From positions 1 to 64,000 of the forward strand of contig CAKSBF010000011.1 in assembly GCA_934438075.1 (NCBI GenBank): a stretch of DNA of 64,000 nucleotides, given 5' to 3'. Below the pieces are notes generated by a model. That model was given only the letters and a program-made list of their open reading frames with translations. It was not told the origin of the DNA and searched no databases. A program made the translations under genes and the position numbers. This DNA comes from an uncultured Clostridia bacterium. Lineage in GTDB: Bacteria > Bacillota > Clostridia > UBA1381 > UBA9506. Shown here piece by piece: positions 34,507-42,947 of the stretch (position 1 is the stretch's first letter; each line of letters opens with the position of its first letter).

Positions 34507-35190
34507 TTATTTGGTGAGCAGTTCATACACACCATCGCTGCCGTATACGCCGCTCCAGTCTTTATCAAAGCCGGCTACGGCATTGTCTGTCATGGGATGC
34601 ATAATGGCGGCGCGCAGAAGATCGGCATTAATGGTAGCGGATTGTGCACCGCAAAGAGCGACCTCGTGCAGCTGGCAAACGTTTTTAAAACTGGCTGCAA
34701 GCACTTTGCAATTTAAACCATGAATATCAAAAAGCTGTACAATGTCGCTGACTACTTCCACGCCGCTTGCGCAGATATTATCAAGACGGTTAACATATGG
34801 AGCAACAAAGTCTGCACCTGCACGCGCTGCGATTAATGCCTGCTGCGGTGTGAAGATGGCCGTCATGGTCACGCCGATTCCTTTTTTCTTTAAAATGGAA
34901 GTTGCTTTCAGGCCCTCTTCGCCGATTGGAATTTTGACATAAAATTCGCCGCCAACGGTTTCTTTGATCAGTTCGGCTTCTCTTACCATGTCCTCGGCTT
35001 TTTTTGCGGTGGTCTGTACATGCAGCATTTTTTCTGCGCCGATAATATCCCGGATAGATTTAATCAGTTTTACAAAATCTGTTTTTTCTTTGGCAACCAA
35101 TGAAGGATTGGTTGTGACTCCGGCGATGGGATAAAACTCGTTCGCATGTTTAATCTCTGCTAAATTTCCGCTGTCTATTAAATAATACAT
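34507..35190 (-). CDS. Fructose-6-phosphate aldolase/transaldolase-like
   Basis: A 227-residue small transaldolase-family protein of the FSA/TalC type. The Schiff-base Lys is K86 in EFYVKIPIG, preceded by GVTTNPSLVAKE, and IFTPQQALIAARAGADFVAPYVNRLDN supplies barrel residues. It should cleave or form a fructose-6-phosphate-like ketose phosphate via dihydroxyacetone or glyceraldehyde 3-phosphate; the real substrate is unknown. Length (about 220) fits FSA, not classical transaldolase. It is divergently transcribed from the SIS-to-kinase block, with a shared control region, and probably takes part in the same pathway. Confidence 0.9.
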   Translation of the reverse strand: MYYLIDSGNLAEIKHANEFYPIAGVTTNPSLVAKEKTDFVKLIKSIRDIIGAEKMLHVQTTAKKAEDMVREAELIKETVGGEFYVKIPIGEEGLKATSILKKKGIGVTMTAIFTPQQALIAARAGADFVAPYVNRLDNICASGVEVVSDIVQLFDIHGLNCKVLAASFKNVCQLHEVALCGAQSATINADLLRAAIMHPMTDNAVAGFDKDWSGVYGSDGVYELLTK

Positions 35191-35408
35191 GTGGCCTCAT
35201 TCCTTTGTTTTTATTTTTGATATTAATGCCGGGAGTTTTTTTACTTCATACAGGCGGTACAATTTCCGAACAATGGTATTTTTATAAAAGGGTCATTATT
35301 GTGGTCTGCATTTTTCGTAAAAGAACAACCGCTAAAAACTTGCCAAACAAGTCTTTCTATATTCTATTATAACAAAAAAAATTATTTTGTCAAGAAATAA
35401 AAAACATA

Positions 35409-35452
35409 TTGACAATAAAACGAAATAAATATATAATATAAACGAAACGAAA
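35409..35452 (+). promoter_or_regulatory. Promoter with three AAACGAAA repeats upstream of the SIS gene
   Basis: TTGACA at 35409-35414 and TATAAT at 35432-35437, 17 bases apart, form a consensus promoter. AAACGAAA occurs at 35418-35425 inside the spacer, and at 35440-35447 and 35445-35452 overlapping the transcription start. Identical repeats lie before the DeoR gene. They are likely repressor binding sites. Confidence 0.75.
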
Positions 35453-35481
35453 TAAAAGTATAAAAGAAAACGGGTGATAAA

Positions 35482-36078
35482 ATGAAACAGGAAGCGTGGA
35501 ATCGCGCAAAGCAATCTGTTTTAATAGAACAAGAGGCAGTTGCAGATACGCTTGCAGCGCTGGAGGGAAGGTCATTTGGCGCAGCGGTGGAGGTGCTCGC
35601 CAAAGCAAACCGCGTTATGACCTGTGCCAGCGGAACATCAGGCATTGCTGCAAAAAAGTTTGCACATTCTTTGTGTTGTATTGAGGTTGGAGCAATGTTT
35701 ATGCCTCCCTGCGAAGCGGTTCATGGCGGCTTGGGAGCTTTGCAGGAGGGTGATGTACTGGTCGTTATTTCGCGCGGCGGAAAAACGGCGGAGCTTCTTC
35801 CGGTTATTGGAGCATGTGCAGGCAGAGGCGCAAAGCTGATTGCTATTACCGAAAATATGGAATCGCCGCTTGCAAAAGCAGCAGATGTCGTCCTTCCGCT
35901 ATCTATTCGGCGTGAGAGTGATCCTTACAATATGATGGCTACTTCAAGCTATGTACAGACGATTGCACTGTGTGACGCTGTTTTGGTTGCGTTAATGGAA
36001 GAAATGAACTATCAAAAAGAGCAATTTGCTCCGATTCATCCGGGTGGCGCAGTAGGCGCCATGTTAAACGGGAAATAA
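35482..36078 (+). CDS. SIS-domain sugar isomerase/phosphosugar-binding protein
   Basis: A 198-residue SIS-domain protein similar in length to KdsD/GutQ without the CBS part. It has CASGTSGIAAKKFAHSLC (sugar-phosphate loop), HGGLGALQEGDVLVVISRGGKTAELLPVI and DPYNMMATSSYVQTIALCDAVLVALME, and ends with FAPIHPGGAVGAML, the GutQ/KdsD HPGG(A) motif. It probably isomerises an aldose/ketose phosphate. It leads the block with TIM-like and YjbQ genes, 18 bases upstream of the TIM-like gene. The start ATG follows GGGTGAT. Confidence 0.88.
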   Translation: MKQEAWNRAKQSVLIEQEAVADTLAALEGRSFGAAVEVLAKANRVMTCASGTSGIAAKKFAHSLCCIEVGAMFMPPCEAVHGGLGALQEGDVLVVISRGGKTAELLPVIGACAGRGAKLIAITENMESPLAKAADVVLPLSIRRESDPYNMMATSSYVQTIALCDAVLVALMEEMNYQKEQFAPIHPGGAVGAMLNGK

Positions 36079-36096
36079 AACAGAGGAGAATGATTC

Positions 36097-36807
36097 ATGT
36101 ATCGTAATTTTAAAATTAGACCGCCATTTTTTGAAATCGGTCCGAAAGCATATCTCTACGGCGAGGAAATGTTGAAGCTGGCAAAAGTCATTGATAAGAC
36201 AGCAATGAAATATGATGTGGATATTATTGTAACGCCGCAATATACGGATATTCGTTTGTTGGCGGACAACACGGAACGCATTCTGGTATTTGCACAGCAT
36301 ATGGACTATCTGCCGGTCGGAAAGGGTTTGGGTTCTGTTCTTCCTGAGGCCGTGAAGGCAGCGGGAGCTGTTGGCGTTATGCTGAATCACGCGGAAAAGA
36401 AACTCACCATGGATGTTGTGAAAAAAACCATTGCCCGTGCGGACGAGGTGGGACTTGCGACCATTGTTTGTGCTGATACGGTAGAGGAATTGACGGAGAT
36501 TGCCAAAATGTCGCCAAACCTTTTAGTGGCCGAACCAACAGAATTAATTGGTACCGGTCAGACAAGCGATGCAAGCTATGTGAAGGACACCATTGCCGGT
36601 GTTCAGGCAATTAATCCCGATATTATGGTGCTGCAAGGTGCGGGTATTTCAAATGGTCAGGATGTTTATAACACCATTAAACTGGGAGCGCAGGCAACCG
36701 GCTCTACAAGCGGCATTATCAAAGCCGCCGACCCATATGCGATGGTGGAGGAAATGATTTACAATCTGCGCAAGGCGTGGGATGAAATGCATACCTTTGG
36801 CAAATAA
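36097..36807 (+). CDS. Triosephosphate-isomerase-like protein (archaeal-type)
   Basis: A 236-residue TIM-barrel enzyme of the short archaeal-like triosephosphate isomerase group. GPKAYLYG carries the Lys-like position, VMLNHAEKKL the His, and VAEPTELIGTGQ the general-base Glu; QGAGISNGQDVYNTIKLGAQATGSTSGIIKAADP is the phosphate-binding tail. It is shorter than glycolytic TpiA (about 250) and sits between a SIS and a YjbQ gene, not in a glycolytic cluster. In other pathways, such as erythritol use, TIM paralogues isomerise tetrulose phosphates; a specialised role like that is inferred. AGAGGAG precedes the ATG. Confidence 0.85.
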   Translation: MYRNFKIRPPFFEIGPKAYLYGEEMLKLAKVIDKTAMKYDVDIIVTPQYTDIRLLADNTERILVFAQHMDYLPVGKGLGSVLPEAVKAAGAVGVMLNHAEKKLTMDVVKKTIARADEVGLATIVCADTVEELTEIAKMSPNLLVAEPTELIGTGQTSDASYVKDTIAGVQAINPDIMVLQGAGISNGQDVYNTIKLGAQATGSTSGIIKAADPYAMVEEMIYNLRKAWDEMHTFGK

Positions 36808-36844
36808 TATGCCGATTAAATAAATTTTTATGGAGGAAAGTAAA

Positions 36845-37465
36845 ATGGAATTTAAAGTGTATCAAAAAGAATTGGAATTACAGTCAAGAGGTTGGATTCC
36901 GACCTTCCATGACATTTCAAAGGAGATTAATGAGATCGTTGAAGCATCGGGTGTCAAGAATGGTACGGTAAGTATTGTTTCTCACCACACAACCTGTTCG
37001 GTTATGGTTCAGGAGTGCTCGCATGACATAGATTCTTTTGACTTGGAATACTTACAGCATGACCTTCTTGATATTATGCGTAAAATGATCCCTGATTTTG
37101 CGGAAGAGCACCAATATCGCCATCCCGGACCGATTCATGCACAATATGGAAGATATGTTGACGAGCCCGGCGACTATTCCAGCATGAATACAGACGGACA
37201 TTTGCGCAGCTGCTTTTTCGGCAGAAGTGAAACGATGACCATTAAAGATGGTATATTGGATGGCGGAAAATTTGCGCATGTTTATTTTATTGACTGGGAT
37301 CACGTAATAGCTCGCCGCAGACAGGTTAATGTAACCGTCATAGGAACAACTGAGGATGTTGGAGACAGAAAGTGGAACAATGGAGAGGTTATCGACACAA
37401 GACATAAGTTTACGGATGAAGAAAAGGCTTATGATGTACATTATACCCTTCAACAAGAAAGATAA
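36845..37465 (+). CDS. YjbQ family (UPF0047) protein
   Basis: A 206-residue YjbQ/UPF0047 protein. Conserved motifs are VSHHTTCSVMVQE with the two His, and HLRSCFFGRSETMTIKDGILDGGKFAHVYFIDWDH, ending in a beta-rich region. The family is annotated as thiamin phosphate synthase-like or secondary role; its true metabolic job is uncertain, and it often occurs beside sugar-phosphate genes. The start ATG at 36845 is preferred over 36830 because GGAGG lies between them. The protein is longer than the usual 135-140 residues, with extra sequence in the middle (HQYRHPGPIHAQYGRYVDEPGDYSS) and at the end. It closes the first part of the operon before the DeoR gene. Confidence 0.85.
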   Translation: MEFKVYQKELELQSRGWIPTFHDISKEINEIVEASGVKNGTVSIVSHHTTCSVMVQECSHDIDSFDLEYLQHDLLDIMRKMIPDFAEEHQYRHPGPIHAQYGRYVDEPGDYSSMNTDGHLRSCFFGRSETMTIKDGILDGGKFAHVYFIDWDHVIARRRQVNVTVIGTTEDVGDRKWNNGEVIDTRHKFTDEEKAYDVHYTLQQER

Positions 37466-37527
37466 AACGAAAGAAAACGAAAACTTATTAAAATAGGCTG
37501 GAATTTATTTTTCTTTCGTGTTATACT
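37465..37527 (+). promoter_or_regulatory. Repressor sites and promoter before the DeoR gene
   Basis: Two AAACGAAA repeats at 37465-37472 and 37475-37482 lie exactly one DNA turn apart, followed by a reversed CTTTCGTG near 37513. TATACT at 37522-37527 is the likely -10; the -35 is weak. The same repeat overlaps the promoter of the SIS gene, so both should be targets of one regulator. Confidence 0.65.
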
Positions 37528-37599
37528 GTACATAAACAGCAAGACAAGCGATGCTTGTACTGTTTTGTACGGTGCATTGCTGCGAAAAGGAGCGACATT

Positions 37600-38364
37600 A
37601 TGGATATACACGAAAGAAAACAAAAGATAATCGAAATACTGAGCCGTGAAGGAAAGGTTAAGGTTAACGAGCTGAGCGAGCGTTTTGGTATCTCTGATGT
37701 TACCATTCGGATGGATTTAGCGGATTTGGAGGCGAAAGGCTTACTTTCGCGGATACATGGCGGCGCTGTCAGCTCGTATAAGACCTATTACAATATGAGT
37801 TTGCAGCAACGTCTTGCCGCTAACCAGGAAAGAAAACAGGAGATTGCTGCCAAAGCAGTGGAAATGATTGAGGAAAATGACACTGTTATGTTAAATTCCG
37901 GTACTACAACGCTGACGGTTTTGCGTATGATTCCGCCGCAGATGAGTCTGAGCATTGTAACCAACTCGGTAGCGATTGCGCTGGAAGCGGGCGGAAATCC
38001 TAATTTTAATGTGGTGCTTTTGGGCGGTGCGATCAATTCTAAATATCAGTTTATTTACGGTGATGATGCTAATGCACAGTTAGAGCGTTATCATGCGGAC
38101 AAATTGATTCTTTCGGTGGATGGTATTGATTCTGATAATGGCTTTACCACCTATTATGACCGTGAAGCGGAGCTTGACAGACTGATGCTGGCACACTCTG
38201 CGACGAAAATTATCACGGCAGATTCCAGTAAGATAGGTAGAACCGCTTTTGCAAAGATTGCGGACATATCTGCGGCCGATTATATTATTACCAACAAGGA
38301 TGCTTCCACATGCGAAGAGCTTGGTATTTTGGCTGAGACGGTAAGCAATATTTTTGCCGTTTAA
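37600..38364 (+). CDS. DeoR family sugar-phosphate repressor
   Basis: A 254-residue DeoR regulator: an N-terminal winged helix (ERKQKIIEILSREGKVKVNELSERFGISDVTIRMDLADLEAKGLLSRIHGGAV) and a DeoRC sensor domain (about 75-250; VMLNSGTTTLTVLRMI, GGAINSKYQFIYGDDANAQLERYHADKLILSVDGID). DeoR proteins bind phosphorylated sugar intermediates and release DNA. The start at 37600 follows AAAGGAG; the longer frame has no ribosome site. It lies in the middle of the SIS-to-NagB-like block and probably binds the AAACGAAA repeats at both promoters. Confidence 0.93.
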   Translation: MDIHERKQKIIEILSREGKVKVNELSERFGISDVTIRMDLADLEAKGLLSRIHGGAVSSYKTYYNMSLQQRLAANQERKQEIAAKAVEMIEENDTVMLNSGTTTLTVLRMIPPQMSLSIVTNSVAIALEAGGNPNFNVVLLGGAINSKYQFIYGDDANAQLERYHADKLILSVDGIDSDNGFTTYYDREAELDRLMLAHSATKIITADSSKIGRTAFAKIADISAADYIITNKDASTCEELGILAETVSNIFAV

Positions 38365-38387
38365 CTTTTAGGAAATGTGGGAAAAAC

Positions 38388-39788
38388 ATGAAATATTTAT
38401 TGGGAATTGATGTAGGGACTACCTCTTTGAAGGCGGCTGTATTTGATGAAAATGCTGTTTTGGTTAAATCTGTGACAAAGGATTATACGCTGAATGTCAA
38501 GGGAGATTTTGTAGAATTTCCGGCAGAGCAGTATTGGGAGATTTTTTTGGAAGCATTGACAGAGCTGAGTACAGAGTATCCCATTTCTGCTATGAGCATT
38601 GACACACAGTGCGAAACGATGATTGTGGCAGATGAACAAGGTAAGCCTCTTTGCAATGCTATAGCCTGGCTGGATAACAGAGCAGCTTTGCAGGCTGAGA
38701 AGATAAAGGCGTACTTTGGCGAGAAAAAAGTTTATGAGGTGACCGGGCAACCTGAAATTACAGCGACGTGGCCAGCCTGTAAACTGCTGTGGCTGAAGGA
38801 GAACAAGCCGGAGTTATGGGCGAGGACGCGAAAAGTATTTTTGCTGGAGGATTATTTGCTCTACCGTTTGACCGGAAAGTTTATAACCGAGCGGACGCTG
38901 CAGTCATCTTCCTTATATTACAACATTAAGACCGGCGGCTGGTGGAAGGAAATGCTGGATTTTATTGGTCTTGCAGAAACAGCATTGCCTGCCTTGTGCA
39001 ACAGCGGTGAAAAAATTGGAAACTTTGGCGGGACGGCGGTTGTTACAGGTGCAATGGATCAAGTTGCGGGAGCAATCGGCGCCGGTGTCATAAAAAAAGG
39101 TATTGTAAGCGAAATGACGGGAACAACAATGGTTATATTTGTCCCGACAGATGAAATCCCGGAATATGTGCCGGACAGTAAAATTCCCTGCCACGTTAAT
39201 TATGACGGAAAGTATTGCTTGCTTTTATGGACGCCGACAGCGGGCATTGCATTAAAATGGTTTAAAAATAATTTTTGTGAGAATTTTAGTTTCCGAGATC
39301 TGGACGAGCTAGCAGCGGCGGTAGAGGCAGGTAGTGACGGTCTTACCTTCCTTCCGTATCTATGCGGCTCGACCATGCCGAAATATAATCCGAATGCGCG
39401 CGGCATGTTTTGCGGACTTACCATGGAACATACGCGCGGTCACGCGGTGCGAAGTATCTTAGAGGCTGTAGCATGTATGCTGAAGAGTAACCTGGACTAT
39501 CTTGGGTTAACCTGTGAGGAAATCCGCTCCATGGGCGGAGGTGCACAGAGTCCGCTTTGGTGCCAGATGAAGGCGGATTTAACCGGCAAAAAAATAGTTA
39601 CGCTGAAGAATGACGAAACAGCGTGTCTTGGTTCTGCCATATTGGCAGGTGTCGGTATCGGTCTTTTTGACAGTGTAGAATCTGCTTGCAATATGGCAGC
39701 GGAAATAAAGAGGGAATATATACCGGGCAGTGCGGATTACAGTGAGTGCTATCAAAGGTTTTGTGATTTGGAACAGAAATATGTGTAA
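38388..39788 (+). CDS. FGGY family carbohydrate kinase
   Basis: A 466-residue sugar kinase. The ATP-binding phosphate 1 loop is LGIDVGTTSLKAAVFD, the second block SIDTQCETMIVADEQGKPLCNAIAWLDNRA, the catalytic Asp is in VTGAMDQVAGAIGAG, and the C-terminal adenosine site contains SMGGGAQSPLWCQMKADLTGK. The family phosphorylates xylulose, ribulose, glycerol, erythritol and similar sugars or polyols. The kinase makes the phosphorylated intermediate presumably sensed by the DeoR gene 23 bases upstream. Substrate cannot be read from the sequence; the specificity segment is not close to a textbook xylulokinase. A GGAAATG-like weak ribosome site precedes the ATG. Confidence 0.9.
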   Translation: MKYLLGIDVGTTSLKAAVFDENAVLVKSVTKDYTLNVKGDFVEFPAEQYWEIFLEALTELSTEYPISAMSIDTQCETMIVADEQGKPLCNAIAWLDNRAALQAEKIKAYFGEKKVYEVTGQPEITATWPACKLLWLKENKPELWARTRKVFLLEDYLLYRLTGKFITERTLQSSSLYYNIKTGGWWKEMLDFIGLAETALPALCNSGEKIGNFGGTAVVTGAMDQVAGAIGAGVIKKGIVSEMTGTTMVIFVPTDEIPEYVPDSKIPCHVNYDGKYCLLLWTPTAGIALKWFKNNFCENFSFRDLDELAAAVEAGSDGLTFLPYLCGSTMPKYNPNARGMFCGLTMEHTRGHAVRSILEAVACMLKSNLDYLGLTCEEIRSMGGGAQSPLWCQMKADLTGKKIVTLKNDETACLGSAILAGVGIGLFDSVESACNMAAEIKREYIPGSADYSECYQRFCDLEQKYV

Positions 39789-39874
39789 GATAAGGCTTCC
39801 TATCATTTCTATGAGGGTAGGGACACAGGAAAGGTTTTGTGCCGCTGCAGGGCGGCAGAATGGAGATGAAAATA

Positions 39875-41014
39875 ATGACTGCAATTATTCATGCTAATTT
39901 GGTTATGCCGGATCATTTTATTCCGGATGCCGTGCTTTTAATGGAAAACGGCGTGATTGTAGATTTTGGCAGAAAGCTTGCAATACCGGAAAATGCAGAA
40001 ATTATTGACGCAGAGGGGTTGTATGTCGGACCGGGGCTGATTGACATCCATACACATGCAGACGGAGAGTATTATTTTTATGAAAATCCGGAGGCGTGCT
40101 CCCGGAAACTTCTTCAACACGGTGTAACTTCGGTTCTCCCGGCATTGTATTATAATTTAAACAAACAGCAGTATTTAGACGCCATTGATACGATTGACAG
40201 TGCAGTGAAAAGCGGAAAATGTCCGAATATTGCGGGATATTACATGGAGGGTCCTTATCTGAATCCGGCTTTTGGCTGCGACAGAGAGAACAACCCTTGG
40301 AAGGGCGCCATCTGCAAAGAGGATTATGCCGAGATTTTGGACAAGGTGAAAGATACTGCGAAGGTGTGGTGCCTGTCACCGGAACGTGAGGGTACGCTTG
40401 ATTTTGTAAAGGATGTAAAAAGACAGATTCCCAATATTGTTTTTTCTGTTGCGCATAGCGAGGCAACGCCGGAACAGATTGAAGAGATTATTCCTTACGG
40501 TTTAAAGCTTGGTACGCATCATACCAATGCTACTGGAACTTTGGAAAGTTATCCGGAATGCAGGGGTGTGTGCGTGGATGAAACGGTGAATTATCACAAC
40601 GATATTTATGCAGAGCTGATTTGTGACTCGCTTGGAATCCATGTACATCCGTATATGCTTAGATTGGTCAGTAAAATAAAGGGAAAAGACAGAATTATTT
40701 TAATTTCAGATGCCTGTGTATTTCATGGACCGCCGATACCGGGCTGTGAAGAGGCTTTTGATATTAATTTTGATTTTGATGGCGAGATTGCAGGTTCTAA
40801 AATGACCTTAGACATTGCATGCCATAATATGATGGTGCATACGGGCTGTTCGGTCTGCGATGTATTTCGCTACGCGTCCCTGAATCCGTCAAGATTACTT
40901 AATTTGACAGATTTGGGACAAATTAAAAAAGGTAATACCGCCAATCTGGTCTTTGTAGATCATTGGTTTCATATTAAAAAAACTATTGTAAAAGGAGAGG
41001 TTTTCAGTGAATAA
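39875..41014 (+). CDS. NagA-like amidohydrolase/deacetylase
   Basis: A 379-residue amidohydrolase of the N-acetylglucosamine-6-phosphate deacetylase family. The metal-site residues are in IDIHTHADGE (HxH), YMEGPYLNPAFG (Glu), FSVAHSEAT (His), GTHHTNATGTL (His) and ILISDACVFHG (Asp). It departs from canonical NagA at HLYNAM (here HHTNATG) and lacks the HGGGG motif, so the substrate may be another N-acylated or lactone sugar phosphate. The start at 39875 follows GGAGATG; the longer frame lacks a ribosome site. Its stop overlaps the NagB-like gene by 8 bases. Confidence 0.85.
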   Translation: MTAIIHANLVMPDHFIPDAVLLMENGVIVDFGRKLAIPENAEIIDAEGLYVGPGLIDIHTHADGEYYFYENPEACSRKLLQHGVTSVLPALYYNLNKQQYLDAIDTIDSAVKSGKCPNIAGYYMEGPYLNPAFGCDRENNPWKGAICKEDYAEILDKVKDTAKVWCLSPEREGTLDFVKDVKRQIPNIVFSVAHSEATPEQIEEIIPYGLKLGTHHTNATGTLESYPECRGVCVDETVNYHNDIYAELICDSLGIHVHPYMLRLVSKIKGKDRIILISDACVFHGPPIPGCEEAFDINFDFDGEIAGSKMTLDIACHNMMVHTGCSVCDVFRYASLNPSRLLNLTDLGQIKKGNTANLVFVDHWFHIKKTIVKGEVFSE

Positions 41015-41966
41015 TATTATTTTTGATCCGCCAACCGATTTGAAATTTGTACCGGGCGACTATGTTCCGTTTCGTGACAGAGAGGTTTGCGAGCGTTTGC
41101 GTAAAATCAGCGGAAAGGATTTGGAAAAGCATCCGAACCCTGATTTTAAAATTAAGGTTATGATGAACCCGCATCCGGTTTTGATTTCTACATTGTTTGC
41201 CCGTATTAAAGATGCGTCGGAACATGACAGAAAAATTACCTTAATTTTGGGAAATCCTGAGCCGGAAACTTATATTCCGTTGGCTCAGCTGATTAACTAT
41301 TTCCAGGTGGACTGCCGCAAAGTACATATTTTTGCAATGGATGAATGGGCAGATGATCAGGGCAACATTGCGCCGGAAACCTATAAAGCAGGTTTTGCTC
41401 ATTCCATGTTGAAATATCTGGTATATCAGATTGATGAAAAACTGAGAATGCCGCTTGAAAATGTACATTATCCGACCAATAAAAATATTGCGGACTATTC
41501 TAAAATGATTACTGACTGCGGTGAAGGCGGGGCAGATATCTGCAGTTCTTCTCCGGGATGGACAGGTCACATGGCGTTTATTGACCCTGTTAGTGATTTT
41601 ATTACGGATAACATGGAAGAGTATCTGCAGCAGGAAGCAAAAATCGTTACATTGCATCCATTAACCGTTGCACAAAATTCATTGCACGGCGTATTCGGTC
41701 AATCCGGTTATGTTGCTGATGTTCCGCCAAAGGCTGCTACTATCGGGCCGGTTGATGTGAAAAATGCAAGAGAACGTATTGAGGTTCATGCACTTCTGAC
41801 AAACAACACTTTCTCTTCCTGGCAGAGAATGACTTCCAGACTGGTCCTGCACGGACCGGTAACGCCGTTGGTTCCCAGTTCTATGCTTCAGCTGATGAAA
41901 ACCCAGGTTTATGTCAGCGAAGAAATTGCTGCACCTTTCGAGTGCTGGGAGAAAGTTGGCTATTAA
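41007..41966 (+). CDS. NagB-like sugar-phosphate isomerase/deaminase, divergent
   Basis: A 319-residue NagB/6-phosphogluconolactonase-fold protein, larger than classic NagB (about 240-266). The DEW in FAMDEWADDQG corresponds to the NagB Asp that sits in MDEYVGL. The loop GWTGHMAFIDP matches the NagB GIGxDGHIAFNEP catalytic loop but has Thr at the Asp position and Asp in place of the Glu, keeping only the His. The reaction may therefore differ from glucosamine-6-phosphate deamination. It overlaps the NagA-like stop by 8 bases and is followed by a terminator, closing the operon. GGAGAGG precedes the ATG. Confidence 0.85.
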   Translation: MNNIIFDPPTDLKFVPGDYVPFRDREVCERLRKISGKDLEKHPNPDFKIKVMMNPHPVLISTLFARIKDASEHDRKITLILGNPEPETYIPLAQLINYFQVDCRKVHIFAMDEWADDQGNIAPETYKAGFAHSMLKYLVYQIDEKLRMPLENVHYPTNKNIADYSKMITDCGEGGADICSSSPGWTGHMAFIDPVSDFITDNMEEYLQQEAKIVTLHPLTVAQNSLHGVFGQSGYVADVPPKAATIGPVDVKNARERIEVHALLTNNTFSSWQRMTSRLVLHGPVTPLVPSSMLQLMKTQVYVSEEIAAPFECWEKVGY

Positions 41967-42006
41967 TCAGAAAATAGCTTAATTGATATCTGAAAAATAT
42001 GTTGGT

Positions 42007-42049
42007 AACAAGCTGTGGCAAAGGTAGAATTTGTCACAGCTTGTTTTAG
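42007..42049 (+). terminator. Terminator after the NagB-like gene
   Basis: AACAAGCTGTG (42007-42017) pairs with CACAGCTTGTT (42035-42045), then TTT. An inner CAAA/TTTG pairing extends the stem. It separates the SIS-to-NagB-like block from the nagB-nagA pair. Confidence 0.9.
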
Positions 42050-42182
42050 GTTTGGCTCATTTCTCCATATTTTTTCTTCATTCTTCCATGTTATTCATTT
42101 TTATTATATGCTATGATTCAAAAGGGGAGCATATATTTTATGAATTATAATATATTTTCCGATATAACGAAAGGAGCGGGTT

Positions 42183-42947
42183 ATGGTGAAAAAATGGATG
42201 AAAGATGAATTGACGGTGAAGGTATATGACGGACGGGAAGAAATGGGAAAAGATGCGGCGGAGGATATTGCGGCGTGCATTAAGACCCTTTTGAAAGAAA
42301 AGAGCGAAATTAATATGATTTTTGCTGCGGCACCTTCGCAAAATGATGTGTTGTATTCTCTTTGTGAAAGAGATGATATTGAATGGCAAAGAATTAATGC
42401 GTTTCATATGGACGAATATATCGGTCTTGATGTTGCTGCGCCTCAGCGGTTTTCTAATTTCTTAAAGGAACATATTTTCTCCAAAAAGCCTTTTAAGTCG
42501 GTTAATCTGATAGACTGCACAGGTAGTCCGGAGGCAGAAAGCGAGCGTTACGGCGATCTGTTGAAGCAATATCCGACAGATATTGTTTGCATGGGTATCG
42601 GTGAAAACGGTCATATTGCATTCAACGACCCGCATGTGGCAGACTTTCACGATCCGAAAATGGCAAAACCTGTTAAGCTGGACGAGATTTGCCGTATGCA
42701 GCAGGTCAACGACGGTTGTTTTGCCACGATTGATGAGGTACCGGAATATGCGCTGACTTTAACGATACCTACGTTGATTCGTGCGCCGCATTTATTCTGT
42801 GTTGTACCTTGTACAACAAAGGCACAGGCTGTGAAAAATACCGTAGAGGGTGAAATCAGTGAAAGCTGTCCCGCCAGCATTTTGCGTACACAGAAAGGTG
42901 CAATCCTGTACTGCGACAAAGACAGTGCAGCATTGCTGGATGCGTAA
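42183..42947 (+). CDS. nagB: Glucosamine-6-phosphate deaminase
   Basis: A 254-residue NagB protein converting glucosamine-6-phosphate to fructose-6-phosphate and ammonia. Motifs are FHMDEYIGL (general base Asp) and GIGENGHIAFNDP, the catalytic loop with His; the Asp-to-Asn and Glu-to-Asp changes there occur in an anaerobe subgroup I have seen with this pattern. GAAAGGAGC precedes the ATG. It abuts nagA directly (stop TAA followed immediately by ATG), so the pair is cotranscribed. The leader is about 100 bases with only weak promoter candidates. A pair for amino-sugar recycling or chitin/peptidoglycan monomers is the natural reading. Confidence 0.92.
   Translation: MVKKWMKDELTVKVYDGREEMGKDAAEDIAACIKTLLKEKSEINMIFAAAPSQNDVLYSLCERDDIEWQRINAFHMDEYIGLDVAAPQRFSNFLKEHIFSKKPFKSVNLIDCTGSPEAESERYGDLLKQYPTDIVCMGIGENGHIAFNDPHVADFHDPKMAKPVKLDEICRMQQVNDGCFATIDEVPEYALTLTIPTLIRAPHLFCVVPCTTKAQAVKNTVEGEISESCPASILRTQKGAILYCDKDSAALLDA

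Noticed and set aside
36097..36807. Glycolytic triosephosphate isomerase
   Set aside because: Short archaeal-like form and placed in a sugar operon away from gap/pgk/pgm genes; glycolytic use cannot be excluded but is less likely.
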